Below are positions 10,520 to 22,296 of a stretch of 64,000 bases of DNA, piece by piece. Each line of letters begins with the position of its first letter. Position 1 is the stretch's first letter. The notes beneath the pieces are model-generated. The model ran no database searches. It was not told the DNA's origin and saw nothing but the letters and a program-made list of their open reading frames with translations. This DNA is from Gaeumannomyces sp. JS-464 (taxonomy: Eukaryota > Ascomycota > Sordariomycetes > Magnaporthales > Magnaporthaceae). The stretch covers positions 11,303,501 through 11,367,500 of the forward strand of contig NGZR01000001.1 of the NCBI GenBank assembly GCA_002197995.1, given 5' to 3'. The translations under genes were made by a program, and so were the position numbers.

Positions 10520-13076
10520 CTAGTTGTTGCGGTCCGTCGTCTTCCTGGGCTTGTAGTCGGGCACCTCGAGAAACGTCAGATTTTCCTCGTCGTACTTATA
10601 CGCGTGGAAGTCGTAGCCGTATGGCTTGGGCTCGATCGAGTACAACATGCCGAGCGGCATGTCCAGGTCCGCAATGTCGTTGCGCGTCAGATCCATGAAG
10701 TAGGCAATGAGCACTCGGCACACGGACCGGTGGCTGATGAGGAGTACGTGGTCCGTGATACGCTCGATCTCGCGCACCATGTCGCGCAGCCGGCTAATGA
10801 CACGCAGGTAGCCCTCGCCACCAACACCGGGGTACACGTAATTGAGCTTGTCGGCCGACCGCTTCTTGTACTCGTCTGGGTACTTGGCTGCGATCTCGTC
10901 GTACGTCATGCCTTCGAAGCTGCCAGTGTGCATCTCGTTGAGCATCTCCCAGTTTTTGACGTCATAGTCTTCGTCTTCTTCAAAGTACTCAGCCGTTTCG
11001 ACGCTGCGTTTCAGCATCGACGTCCACACGCAAAAGTTCTTGGCGTCCAGCTCCTGGAAGAGCTCGGGATAGGGGGGCGTGTGGTCGCCAGGCTGCGGCG
11101 GGAACGAAGACTGCGCGATCTTGTCCTTCTGCTGCACCAGCCACTCCTGCCGTTTCTTGGTGACGAACTGGTGCAGCGCCATGCCGTAGTAGTGGCCGCG
11201 CTCCGTCAGGTTAGAGTCGCCACCCAGCTTTCCCAGCTGGTTGTCTTCGCTCTGGCCGTGGCGCGTGATCCAAATCTGGCGCGGTGCCAGGTTGAAGGTG
11301 GTGAGGTATGACGCAATGCCACCGCTCAAGAATCCTCGCAACCTATGCTGGACCATTTTCCTCCCCACGTCGATCATCTGAGAAGCAGGTTAGCATACAG
11401 TAGCCTGATGGCGACACGAGAAAAACAAACACCACGGACTCACTTGGATGTACTGCATGTCGTGGGATTCCTCATAAGTTCCCAGCGGCACGTAGGCACT
11501 CTCGTATTGCTTCACCCTGGCCTTGAAATCCGCCAGCGACTTGACCGGATCCTTGTCTTTGTAGTCAGGACCCGACAGCTTCAGGCGCATGTTCGCCTCG
11601 AGGAGCTGGAAGCGCAAGTCAGAGTCAGCACTCTCCTGTCCGCACAACTGGCAGGGCTAGCCAGGCGGCTCATGTTAGGGGAAGTAAATACAGCGGCCGA
11701 CATACCGTCTCGTCACGGCAGATACTTTCGATAAAAAGGATGCCAAGCTTGGGCTCCCGCTCCTTGACGCGCTTCACAATCTGCTCGCGGCGCTTGATTG
11801 TGCTGTTGGTCGCATCCAGGATTCCCACGCTGCCGTTCTGGCACAGGAGATAGTCCAGCACCTCGTCGAGCGTGTCCATTGCGACCTGCTCGCGGATCTT
11901 GGCGGCCGACTCGTTGCGGGGGTTGAAGAAGCTTGCCGACTGCTCAATCTGGTCGTCGTGGCTGTCTGCGGCGCTCTCTTGCTTGCGGGCCCGCGGCGAA
12001 TTCAGGTCCAACTCAGGGGGCTCGCCCATCTTCCCGGCGTCGACACTATTCACCTTGAGAAGGATCGAGGCAGCCTTGAGAGGGGCAGATTCGTGGTCGG
12101 CGCGCCGGTTCAAATCGCCATTATGCTGCTGTGGCGGCATGCCGGCGGCAACTCGCCTCCTGTTCCCGACGTTGAAGATCTGTGCATTGTGCTGCTGCCA
12201 TGAAAGGTAGCGCTGTATCTTCTTGGTTATGTACGACTTGCCCCTCGCAGGGAGGCCGACCATGACGATGACCAGCTTTGCTGCAACATCGCGGTTCGGG
12301 ATTCTGCCGTCGGGGGAGACGCGCGACCTGGTCATGCCAGGGATGTTGAGAGTGGTTGCATGGGGCCGGACACGCGGGGTATGGCTCCCCGAGTTTTGCC
12401 TCACCGGAGGGCTAAGATCACGAACATCGTCAGCGCTGTAGCTCTTGCGATCCGAGATCCAGAGCGACCGTGCAGCCATGAACCGCGGCGGCGGCTGGAA
12501 GTGTAAAAGACAGGTTGGAAAGCTAAGGTTGTATGCGTGTGTGTATGGGAGTGTGGGTGGGCGCTGTTGGGTGTGTGATACTTGCCCGCACAGCTCAGGC
12601 AAAAGCGGCGCGGATCAAGGGGGGGTTATCCATGGGAAAGCAAAGAAAGGGGGCGCCCACATTCTTGGAGAGCCCGGAGCTGTTGAGGAGATGCTCCTCG
12701 CATAGGGACTGGAGCTGTCATAGAGCGGGGGTCCGGGCTTGTCGCGCAGGGCCACGTCGAAGTTGCTCAGCGACTTGAGGGCGTGCGCTATGACTGCGGG
12801 AGGACCGACAGGGGTTGGATGCAGCGTTGCCGTCGATGCCGTCGCGGCGCTGGTGTGATTCGTGGCGCCAGGGGCCACCGTCTGCGAGGTTGGAGCGGGC
12901 GGCGGCTTCAGGCGGTCGCCATTGGGTCGGCTGATGGTGCTGTCGCTGCTGCTGTTGGTGCTCCTGGTGGAGGGCGAGAACGAGACACCGGTGGCGGCGG
13001 GTGGTGCAGCAGCCGGGGCGGACGTGGGTGGGGGAGGGAGTGTCGGAGTTGGCGAGGCTGTGAGGTGGTTGCTCAT
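10520..13076 (-). CDS. 6-phosphofructo-2-kinase / fructose-2,6-bisphosphatase
   Basis: This bifunctional enzyme makes and breaks fructose-2,6-bisphosphate, the cytosolic regulator of glycolysis and gluconeogenesis. Exons: 13076-12661, 12522-11706, 11605-11444 and 11377-10520; introns 2 and 3 are certain, while the first junction is chosen because the acceptor at 12523 keeps frame (750 residues). The N-terminus is Pro/Ser/Thr-rich, a likely regulatory region. The kinase domain has the P-loop GLPARGKSY, an insert carrying a Ser/Arg-rich stretch, and GILDATNST. The phosphatase domain has ITRHGQSEDN, MLNEMHTGSFEGMTY and the second-histidine motif LISHRSV, so the catalytic histidines are present, unlike yeast Pfk26. 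An alternative start at 12479 (MAARSLW) would drop the first exon. Confidence 0.93.
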
Positions 13077-16000
13077 TGCCAGTTTCGCCAGGAGAGACTG
13101 CTGCGCCTGTTTGCGCCCACGGTCTGGAGGGATCGGCTCGGGAAACAGGTTAGAGTGCAGAACAGCGAGATAGGGCGCTCAGGAAACACACGTGCGCCGG
13201 CGCAGAACAGGGACAGGTGGGTGATGGCTTGGGCTAGTGGAGGGTTGCAGGCAGTAGGCGGCAATGGTGGGTGGTGGTGGTGGTGGTGGTGGTGGTGCAG
13301 GAGCAGAGATATGGATGGGATCCGAACCTGGGGCGTGGAAGACAGCCGTGGCCGAAGGCATTAATTAAAATGGCAGCGGAACACGGCCAAGACCTGACGT
13401 GGTGTGGACCTTGTGCTGCGGTCGCAAGTTGGTGGTGACGCTTCGAGGCGAGCGCTGTGCCGGTTGTGGCGCCAGTCTTGGTGCCAGGCCCTGGTACTGC
13501 AGACTGCCAGCGGCCGATTCAGCGGAAGGCAAGCCCCGGTTCAAAATCGATATCGGCGGGCCAATTGGAGCAGCAGCGCCGATCAGGTGGGTCGCAGCAG
13601 GGGGCGGGCACTACGCCCGGGGTGTGTGAAGGGCCCTGGGGCGGCAGGGGTGGCAGCGCAGGGGGCTGAAGAGGCAAGTCGATGGGCCTGCACCAGCCGA
13701 CTGCCTGAACGGGCTGGCTTGGCGGGGGTCTTGCCGCGATGCGTTTTTTTGTTTTTTTGTTGGAGACAACCTGGATTTTGTTGGATCCCGTTCGAAAAGC
13801 TGCTGCAGACTGTGCGGAAGTCGCGGGACACACACGACCGACGGGCGCTCTGCGAGTGTGTCCGGGCTGCTTCGATCTCGGGGTCCAGGAGATTGCGCCC
13901 CGTGATTGCTGATCGAAACCCGTTTGTTTTCTGGCGGCGTCGTTCGACTCCCCACTTGTATTCGTATTTTCTTGCTGGTCGCTGCGTGCGTCTGGCGCGC
14001 AAGTTGGTTGGTTGGTTGGAATGCGACCAGCCAAACGGCGAGGCGACGGTGACTCGATGGGCGCACAACGCCTATTGCCCCTTCTTCCCTCTTCTTCCCT
14101 TGATGCTGGTTTGCTTCCGTTTGTCTCTCGAGTTGGCAAAGAGCAAAAGGAGAGAATCTGGCGACTGGCTCAAGTCCACGCGCGGCCCAAGGGGCTGGCT
14201 CTCATCGCTTTTATCTCCCGCGCAACTGGCTGATGCGGTCTGGACGCGCTTGGTTGGGTTCCTCCTGCAGCGGTTTCTCCCAAGGCTGACCTGTCTCGTC
14301 ACTGTGTTCCCCAATATCTGTACGTGCGCGCACAACAGGCACACGGGTTAAGCTTCAATGCGGTTGAGGCACTAGACGGCGAGAGCGTCTGAGCAGAAAA
14401 TGAGATTGGGACGCGAGAGAACGGGCAAGACACACGATCGAGGCGTGGAAGAGCACAAGCACTGCACAACAAAGTTGTTTTTAGGGCTTGTTTGGCATGG
14501 ATGATTTCACAATTCTTTTTGACTCACGGCTCGGCGGCCACGCCAACCCGAATTACTCTCCCGACGGCCTGGGACAGGAGAGGAGCCGGGGCCAGGAGCA
14601 GCGGCTGCGGAGACTTGAATCGACCATCACCAAGTTTTTGGCCTAGTGGTGCCTCTGGTGCGACCGAGTCAGATTGGCCATCCACTACGACGCCGATGCC
14701 GGCTGACTTTTTTTTCCTGTGTTCGTCCTCCTCTTCGCTTCTTCGCTTCTCCGCTTGGCTCACGCAGCTGCTGCAAGAGCTCGCGCACACTGTAAGGGGC
14801 GGCGGGCTGCTGCGGGGGTGGAATGGCAGAACGGCCGGGGGCGTGGATTCGTGCTGCAAATGATATTGGACATCAGACATCAAACCGCCAGTGAAGCCCC
14901 GGACGCCTCCTCGGGAAAATAGCCTGGAGATGGCTTGCACGCCGACCCACCGGTTCGGTTCGGAGTCCGATTTCCAGCCTGCTGCGGATGGTATGGTGTG
15001 GAGGGCAACCTGTAAATTAGCCGGCCAAAGTCGCAGTGTGCCCACGCGGTTGGCGTTGCCCGACTCCCACTCCAGGCCTCCCCTTTTTTCAGCGTGCAAA
15101 TTTGGCTCTGGCTAGGCCCGACTGCCTCGTCTCAATAATACCCGTGCGCTAATAGGCACGATGAACCGATGCTGGGGAGACATCACGGCACTATCGACTT
15201 AGTGTGGAGGATCCCTTGCTGAAGTGATTTGGCCGAGGATTCCTCACAAGCCCGTGTCTATTGCGATGGATGCAACCCCAACGGAAATTTTGCCGCGGAA
15301 AGTCGAGTGGGATAATAGGCAAGCTATTTGAGCCAGGCTCCTCACCCGCGGGATGACAATGCATGCAGGAATGGCGGGGCGGCGGCGTGGGCCCAAACTG
15401 TGCGACGTGGGACACCCAGACGAGGTACCCGCAAGCTCTACGGTGATTCGCATCTCCGTGCGGTTCGCTGGGCCGGCACCAGACTCTGACGTCGGGGCGC
15501 CATCGGCCAGGGTTTTTGCCAAGCCGACGCCAAACCGGAGACCCTGCACCAGCGTCACAAAGGGTGGACTTGGGCAGTTGGGGTAGCGATAGCGAGCGTC
15601 TCGGCGCTGCACACTACGCCATCCCTTGGTTTCCACGGCTGCTGGCAGCCACGCAGCATCTCCGGACATATTCACTCATACAGGTAGCACACAGAGGAGC
15701 GCAGAATACGGCAATCCTCCAACAGGGTCGCAAATCCGATGCTGATATCATCCGTGTGCCCACAAAGAAGTAGCAGCTGCTCGCTCTCACCCCACACACT
15801 TCATCAGCACATGCATCATGCTCCGCCCTGGGAATGCATACGCCCCCCAAAGCCCCCCACGTAGTGCCCATGTTACACTGCATGGCCAGATGACTGGCAG
15901 CCTGTCCAACCTGACAGACGCAGCTCGGCTCCGTGGCTCCCAGCGGCTGCCAAAAACCTGCACGCTCGCTTCCGACAGGACATTTGGTCCTCACTGATAC

Positions 16001-17600
16001 CTGGCGGTGGTGCTCGTCTGCCGCCAAGAAAAAGGCAGTGTTCGGACATGGACACACCACCCGAACCTCGGTCGACAAACGCCGAACGAGGCAGCGGGCC
16101 GACGCCAGGCCCGTGTGCGTGTCGCTGCAGCGCCGCGGCTGCTCTGTCCAATTCGCAATTGGAAAAGTGACCTGACGGCAGATTGTTGGGCAGCAGCACG
16201 GCCTCAATCACTCCAATTCTCGGTGACTGGTCGCTGGGCCGGACTGAACTGACTGAGTGACTGGACCTGGATTAGGGGCGAGGGCCGCTTGGGTGGCCTG
16301 ACAGACGGGTGGGCACAGCACAGCCAGTCTGACATCCGTATTTTTGGCCATTGGTTCCATCAACTGGAATAGAAAGGAGTCGCCTCCGGGATGGCACTGG
16401 ACTTCCCATGGGGCTGCCTTTCGATAGGTTTGAGCCGGGCTGGCACAGGCTCTAATTTCGGTGGACACGGCCATCGTCACTCGGAATTGCGTGTCTTATG
16501 GGCAGACATCGTTCTTGGCTTGTCACGAGCCGTTGCTCCACGTTCCCGTCCACACGAGAGGTGAGGCTTCCACCGCTCAATCAACCGCCTCGTCTTGGTC
16601 TATATTGGGCATAGGTGGTCAAACCCAAGGCTGTGCATCCCGCCGAGAATGTCGGTCTTGGCTGGCGGGCGCCCAGTGAGCTTGTCCATGTTGCCTGATA
16701 GTTTGGGCAGTAGTAGCCAGTGCTATCCTGTCCAGTGACTCAGGGAACAAACGCCACGGTGGATTCTCAGAGGCCTCGAGGTGCCAAAACGACGTCGCAA
16801 CATTTGCCTGCATATCGATCGATCGTGGTCCTGGACTTCATATTCTGGTATCCCCCATCCTCTTCTCTGGCTAGACCTCACCTGCGTACCGCAATTGGAG
16901 TATGCTGTAGACGGACGGAACGAAGATGACTGCTCAAGGCAGCTGCCTGCGAAATTGACGACTTGGGAAGGCAGCCTCGAGGCTCTTTGGTGTGTGTAGG
17001 TGTAGCCAATTGATAATCGCCTTCCCATCGATTCAGCACGCACGAGTTCCACAATGCCTGCAGGGAGGGTCTTTTTGTGGGGAAGCGCCAACGGCCAACA
17101 GGGTCGCAAGGGTAAGGTGAGGTTGAGGGGCAAGTGACGTTGGAGATGCAAAACCTACGTCGGCCGAATGAATTTCAAGTTCAGATTCAGGATCAGAACC
17201 CACAACCAGCTTCCACCCCCAACCTAGGACTCACCTAAACCTGCCTTGACTTGATTGATTGCTCCTGCAGCACACCACGACGTCAAACGGCTCGGGCTTG
17301 CCCTGTCTATCGTCTCTTCTGAACCCTGCCTGCCTGCCAAGCCTGCCCGACTGCAACCGCAACTGCGACGAGAGGTGGGGCGGACAGCAACCATCCTGCC
17401 CGCCTCCTGCGCCATCCTGGATTGCTTCTCCCATCTTTGCCACGTCTCCCCCTCTACGACACTCACTATGCACGGAACAGGTACTCGCAGAGACTAGCGG
17501 CCTTCAATACCTCCATTCCAGCTATCTAGTATTCCGTCCGACGATCCATAACCCCCGCCACACACGCCTTTCCTGTCTTCACCAGCCGAGCACCGACAGC
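13077..17600. other. 4.5-kb divergent intergenic region (PFK2 / TAD3)
   Basis: Holds the promoters of two divergent genes. Features seen: a GGT/GTG triplet run (about 13265-13297), pyrimidine-rich stretches and, close to Tad3, a CT-rich leader (about 17380-17600). I tested open frames on both strands and found only low-complexity or compositionally random peptides. No tRNA-like A/B boxes noticed. Confidence 0.55.
13265..13297. repeat. (GGT)n microsatellite
   Basis: About ten GGT/GTG units, directly visible, in the upstream region of the phosphofructokinase gene. Confidence 0.95.
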
Positions 17601-19066
17601 ATGCGGGCGCCTGACATTGCCGCCATCATAGAAAGCAAGGACCAGTTGGTGAAGGACCTGTTGCCAGACAACATCAACCATGGCGTCCTGATCCCGCTCA
17701 AAACCACTCTCGAGCTGAGGGACGGTCACAGCTGCGGCCAGGCCCTCATCACCCGCGCCCCCACCAAAAGCGCGAGCGCCGTCATCAGGTACACTAGCTA
17801 TATAGACACCCGCCCAGCTTCCCTTAAAGAGCGAGCCAGGCTAACAGCTGCTCATGCACCCCGGCCCCTCAATAGCGCGCTTCAGTCCCTGCTTCCGGCG
17901 GAGGTTGTTAATGGCCTCTCCCACCTGCGGCGCTGCGCGAAGCCGTGCGACCTGCCGTCACACCTCAAGGCACACTTGATGAATGATACTCCCCAGAGCC
18001 GCCAGATGCACACGGGGAAGGCGGCCTGGGTCTACATCATGCTGGGTATCGAGTCCCTCTTTGATACAGAGGAGCTCTTCAAGGCTCTGTCCAGGATCGA
18101 AAACATGGGCGGAGATGAGCCGTTTGTGGCCAGCATCCCCGTCCCCCTGCTCCCGCCCACGTCGCAGGTCCAGGCGGCCCTCTGGTGCAGCCAGTTCTGG
18201 CCTACAGTCTACCGCAAGACGAACCCGCTTGGACCCCACCTAGTCTTGTGGCCCGGTCCACGGATGACATCGCCGTTGACGCTGCCGTATGGATGGGCCT
18301 CGCCCACATGGTCGCCGGAAAGGCCCGCAAGGCTGGCCTCGGCCTGCCCATCGGCGCTTGCATCATCCAGCGCATGGACGACGGCCAGACGAAGCTTATT
18401 GCGCTCGCTGCTGATGCCCGCTGGAACCGCTGGGGCAACTCTCCGGCCGATGCAAAGGGAGGCTCGCGCTGTTCCACAACGGGCAATCCTATAGGCCACG
18501 CTGTGCTACGTGCCATCAGCATAGTGGCCAAAAAGCTAGTGCGTGCCGAGAAGCGTGTCTCTCCTGTCAACGGCGGCGGCGGCGACGGCAAGGAGACGCC
18601 TATGCTGAAGCCACAGGCGGCGGCGGCGGCAGCTGCCGCTGCTGCCATGGCGGCATCTGCAGCGCATCGCATCCCCGTCGAATTCGACCCGTTCCAGGAC
18701 GACCCCCTGCTCGAGGAGGAGCGACTCGTGTTCGAAGCCGACCACCCGTCTCCCGAGGGATACCTTTGCCACGGACTCGAGCTCTATCTGACCCACGAGC
18801 CGTGTGTGATGTGCGCCATGTCAATCCTGCACTCGCGGATGGGAAAGGTGATTCTCGCCGAGCGGATGCCTCTTACTGGCGGGATCTGCTCCGAAGACCG
18901 CACCCTGGACCCTTCCAAGTACCCGGAGGCGCCTAATATCAGCGGCGGCGGCCACGGCTTGGGTCTCTTCTGGCGCCGCGAGCTCAACTGGAGTCTTCTG
19001 GGCTGGGAGTGGGAGCCTTGCGACAGCCTCAGGCCTGAGCGGCTGCCTCCCACCACTCACGCCTAA
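17601..19066 (+). CDS. tad3: tRNA-specific adenosine deaminase subunit Tad3 (one apparent 1-bp deletion)
   Basis: Tad3 is the non-catalytic partner of Tad2 in the heterodimer that converts A34 to inosine in tRNA anticodons, and is essential in yeast. Exons are 17601-17788 and 17876-19066 (intron 17789-17875). Starting from MRAPDIAAII, the protein shows the WPTVYRKTNPLGPH block, then GNPIGHAVLRAI where the catalytic Glu of the deaminase HAE motif is Val (the Tad3 hallmark), then THEPCVMCAMSILHSR (zinc ligands) and GLFWRRELNW near the C-terminus. An Ala-rich run (about 18615-18660) is inserted before the PCxxC motif. The frame changes near 18232-18243, where CCCCACC CTAG would need one more C to give GPHPSLVARS. 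Corrected length is 459 residues. Since the gene should be essential, I suspect a sequence error. Confidence 0.9.
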
Positions 19067-21051
19067 GAGGCGTCGACGCAAGCGACATGTGGCAAGTTCC
19101 ATATCGTCTGGCCTTGAATCACGCTAACCCTTTTTCAATGACACGTTCTATCATGTTCGATGACCGGGTCGAGCTGGGGCGCCAGCACATCTGGTACCTG
19201 GTCGCTCTCCGTGGCTGCCAGTCATACCAAGCTGTGTTTCCATAGGACGACCACTCAGAGAGGGCCGCGGCTGTATGTCGTTGGTGCTTTCTCAGAGCCG
19301 GCTCTGCTTCACGTTAGCATTACCCATTTGCGTTTCGGTTTGGAGGACACATTAACGAGGGTTTAGGTAGTCCTCTATGGAGTTTGGCGATTCATGAGGA
19401 AGAAAGAAATGAGAAAAATACAAGAAGAAAAAAATGGGGCCAGGGAAACGCGCATCCACTGTAACGACTAATTATGAGAAGGAGACGACGAAGGCAAACA
19501 ATCAATCATAGCATGGCGTTGGGCGCAGGGAGAGAGGCGGCATCACATGGAGCTGGTCCACCAGGTAGAGTTAGTTAGATTCTCATTTCCACTGCTTAGA
19601 ACTCGCGCCCCATTCATTTGACCTCAGAATCTGTTTGATTCCCGTTCATACATGGCCCGACTGTGTGCGACCCGTCGTATCTTATCGATAACTAGCTCGT
19701 CCAGCTGGCAACCTATAGAGAATAGGTACCTACCTAGGTAGGTAGGACCCGGCTGCCGCCTCCTAGGCTACGGAAACGACATGCCACTGAATTGGCCAAC
19801 CCCTCTCGGGCAACAAAGAAGAACCCCCTCATTTTCCCTGGCTTGGTGTGCGTGGGTGGGAGGGGGGTTGGTAGCCTGCTCGGTGCTGTGCCTGAGGGAG
19901 GGTCGCAACCGGCCGGGAATGGAGGCTTTTCTTTCCCGCGCATTTCGGCCGCTTCAAACTCGTGTTCTTTCTTCTCGTTTCTTCGTTCATTGTCCGGTCA
20001 TTTAGCTAATACATGGGGTTGCTACCGATTCCGTCAACCGAACGAGTCAACTGGAATTTTCGTCGATTTTTTCTTCTTCTACTTCTCTTTTCAGCAGGGC
20101 GTGGAGGTCAAAGAAAGAAGCTGAGGAGGGGGACAAATGCGGCCGACCACCCCCCCTGTCCCCGCCCACGCCCACGTTTCCCATGAGGGCCCCCCTTTTC
20201 ACGAAGACGAAGATGCGGATCCTCTTTGACTTTTTGTGACAGCCATTCAGCCCGGATTGAAGACTTCATTCCTCCCTCCTTCTTCCTGCCTTCGTCGCTT
20301 CTCGGCGGTGGGCGAAAAATCGAGTCTGGCCGCCGCCACGCACGCATTTAAGGGAAGAGGCGACCCTCCTCGTCTGCACGTCGAGCCTCCCAAGTCGCGA
20401 CGCCCGCAGTAGCCGCGCAGTCCAAATTTCCGGGCAGCAGCGAGAGCTTCAGCAAACAGCGGCACAAGCTTGAAAAAAATTCAGGCAGCAAACGTCGGGA
20501 CCCAAAGTCAAGCCAAAGCCGAGCAAACGGCAAGCAAAGTCAAACCACCAAAAGACACCGCACACCGAACAAAACACGACAAGACACTCGTTGCCCGCTT
20601 TGACAGCTCCGAAAACCGGCGCGCAGAGCTGTCGACGCTGAAGGGAGAGGGAAGAAAGAAAATAAACGACGCGATTCCTCCCCCGGCGCTACCACCGCTG
20701 CCTCCCACCAGCAGCCCTCTCCCGTTCGGCTTCTACCTCGAGGTCGCCCGCCGCCTCCTGCGCACCAGCCCCAGCACCAAGCACCGCCCCTCTCGACGAG
20801 TCGGCCGCCCCGACAGCGCCGCCGTCCGCCGTCTCCTCCCGCCCCTGCGCCGGCACCACCACCCCCCTCCTCCTCCTCCTCCGCCTGCCGCGCCCCGCGA
20901 GCGCCCGAGAGTCACCGGCCCGCTCGCCGCCGCCGTAGCCGCGCTCCGCTGGACCTTCGGGCACGACAGCGACGATCACGGTGCCCGCCGCCGCAGCAGC
21001 CGCCCCCGACGTCTCAACAGCAGCCGCTCCGTGGCGGCAGCAGTCGCTACC
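19067..21051. other. Intergenic: Tad3 3' flank and RNase H1 promoter/leader
   Basis: Contains a near-palindromic TACCTACCTAGGTAGGTA motif at 19725-19746. From 20470 to 21051 the frame of RNase H1 is open and Pro/Arg-rich but has no ATG, so it is probably leader sequence. Confidence 0.55.
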
Positions 21052-22296
21052 ATGGCGGCGCCCAAGACGACGGACGCGCAGACTAGGAAGCGCAAGCTGG
21101 ACAAGCGGGCGCCAAAGTACTACGCCGTCCGCACCGGCTACCATCCGGGCGTCTACCTCACTTGGCCCGAGTGCGAGCTGCAGATCAACGGGTACAAGGG
21201 CGCTCAGTGTGAGTTTTTTTTTTTTCTTTTCCCCCCATCGTCTTTTGCTACTACTCCTTCTCAAAACCAAAATGCTAAAGAATCACCCACAAAAACAACA
21301 GACAAGAGCTTCCTCACGCGCCCCGAGGCCGAGGCCTTCGTGGCAGGCCAGAACCCGGGCGGCAACTCGGACCAGACGGAGAAGTACTATGCCGTCGCCA
21401 TCGGCAACAAGCCGGGAGTCTACACGGACTGGACCGAGGCCCAGCGCGCCTACGCGGGCGTCAAGGGACCCAAGTACCGCAAGTTCCTCTCGCGCGCGGC
21501 TGCCGAGGAGTACGTCCTGACCTTTGGCGGCCCCGCGGGGAAGCGGGCGCTAGCGGCGCAAAAGGCGGCCGCGGGGAGGGGCAAGTCGACAGCAGCGGCG
21601 GCTGTTGCCGAGGAGAGTGAGGAGGAGGATGAGGAAGAGGAGGAAGACGAAGACGAGGATGAGGATGATGACCCGGCAGAGATACTGCAGCCGGTCGCCA
21701 AGAAGCAAAAAATGTCAACGTCAGCAGCAGCAACATCCAAAAGGCCCAGCGCCGCCGCCTCCTCGGCCAGCAACCTGATCGAGATATACACCGACGGCAG
21801 CAGCATAGGCAACGGAAAGGTGGGCGCGGCGGCGGGCGTCGGCGTCTTCTTCGGCGAGGGCGATCCGCGAAACATATCGGAGCGCCTGGCGCGCGACTCG
21901 CCCCAGACCAACCAGCGCGCCGAGCTGACGGCGATCCTGCGGGCGCTGCAGGCCGTCGACACGGCCGACGGCGTGCGCATCTTCACCGACTCAAAGTACA
22001 GCATCAGCTGCGTCACCGAGTGGTACCGCAAGTGGGCGCAGACGGGCTGGGTTACGAGCGGGAGCGGCGGCGGCAGGCAACCGGTCAAGAACGCGGACCT
22101 GGTCCGGGCCATCAGGGCCGTCATCGACGAGCGGGACGCGTTCGGCGCGGCGACGCAGCTGGTGTGGGTCAAGGGGCATAACAACCAGGCCGGCAACGTT
22201 GCGGCGGACGCGTTGGCGGTTCAGGGGGCGAGGATGGGGAGGTTTGGTTTGGTCGGTGATTTTTTATTTTTATTTTTCGAATCTTCTAATGAATGA
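21052..22296 (+). CDS. rnh1: Ribonuclease H1 with two hybrid-binding domains
   Basis: This enzyme cleaves the RNA strand of RNA-DNA hybrids. Exons are 21052-21208 and 21302-22296 (intron GTGAGT...ACAG), 383 residues. The chosen start, MAAPKTTDAQ, is the first ATG in a longer open frame. Two N-terminal hybrid-binding (caulimovirus VI-type) domains are visible: KYYAVRTGYHPGVYLTWPEC...YKSFLTRPEAEAFV and KYYAVAIGNKPGVYTDW...YRKFLSRAAAEEYV. A strongly acidic Glu/Asp tract (about 21615-21672) and a basic KKQK signal follow. The catalytic domain carries all four acidic residues: YTDGSS, NQRAELTAI, IFTDSKY and NVAADALA. The short hydrophobic C-terminal tail after the last motif is unusual for the family. 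Confidence 0.95.
   Translation: MAAPKTTDAQTRKRKLDKRAPKYYAVRTGYHPGVYLTWPECELQINGYKGAQCEFFFFLFPPSSFATTPSQNQNAKESPTKTTDKSFLTRPEAEAFVAGQNPGGNSDQTEKYYAVAIGNKPGVYTDWTEAQRAYAGVKGPKYRKFLSRAAAEEYVLTFGGPAGKRALAAQKAAAGRGKSTAAAAVAEESEEEDEEEEEDEDEDEDDDPAEILQPVAKKQKMSTSAAATSKRPSAAASSASNLIEIYTDGSSIGNGKVGAAAGVGVFFGEGDPRNISERLARDSPQTNQRAELTAILRALQAVDTADGVRIFTDSKYSISCVTEWYRKWAQTGWVTSGSGGGRQPVKNADLVRAIRAVIDERDAFGAATQLVWVKGHNNQAGNVAADALAVQGARMGRFGLVGDFLFLFFESSNE

Noticed and set aside
18158..18240. An intron to explain the Tad3 frame change
   Set aside because: Splicing from GTGCAG to CCTAG would remove the conserved WPTVYRK-NPLGPH block.
21450..22196. 248-residue antisense frame over RNase H1 with a long Ser run
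   Set aside because: The Ser run is the complement of the acidic tract of RNase H1; no independent support.
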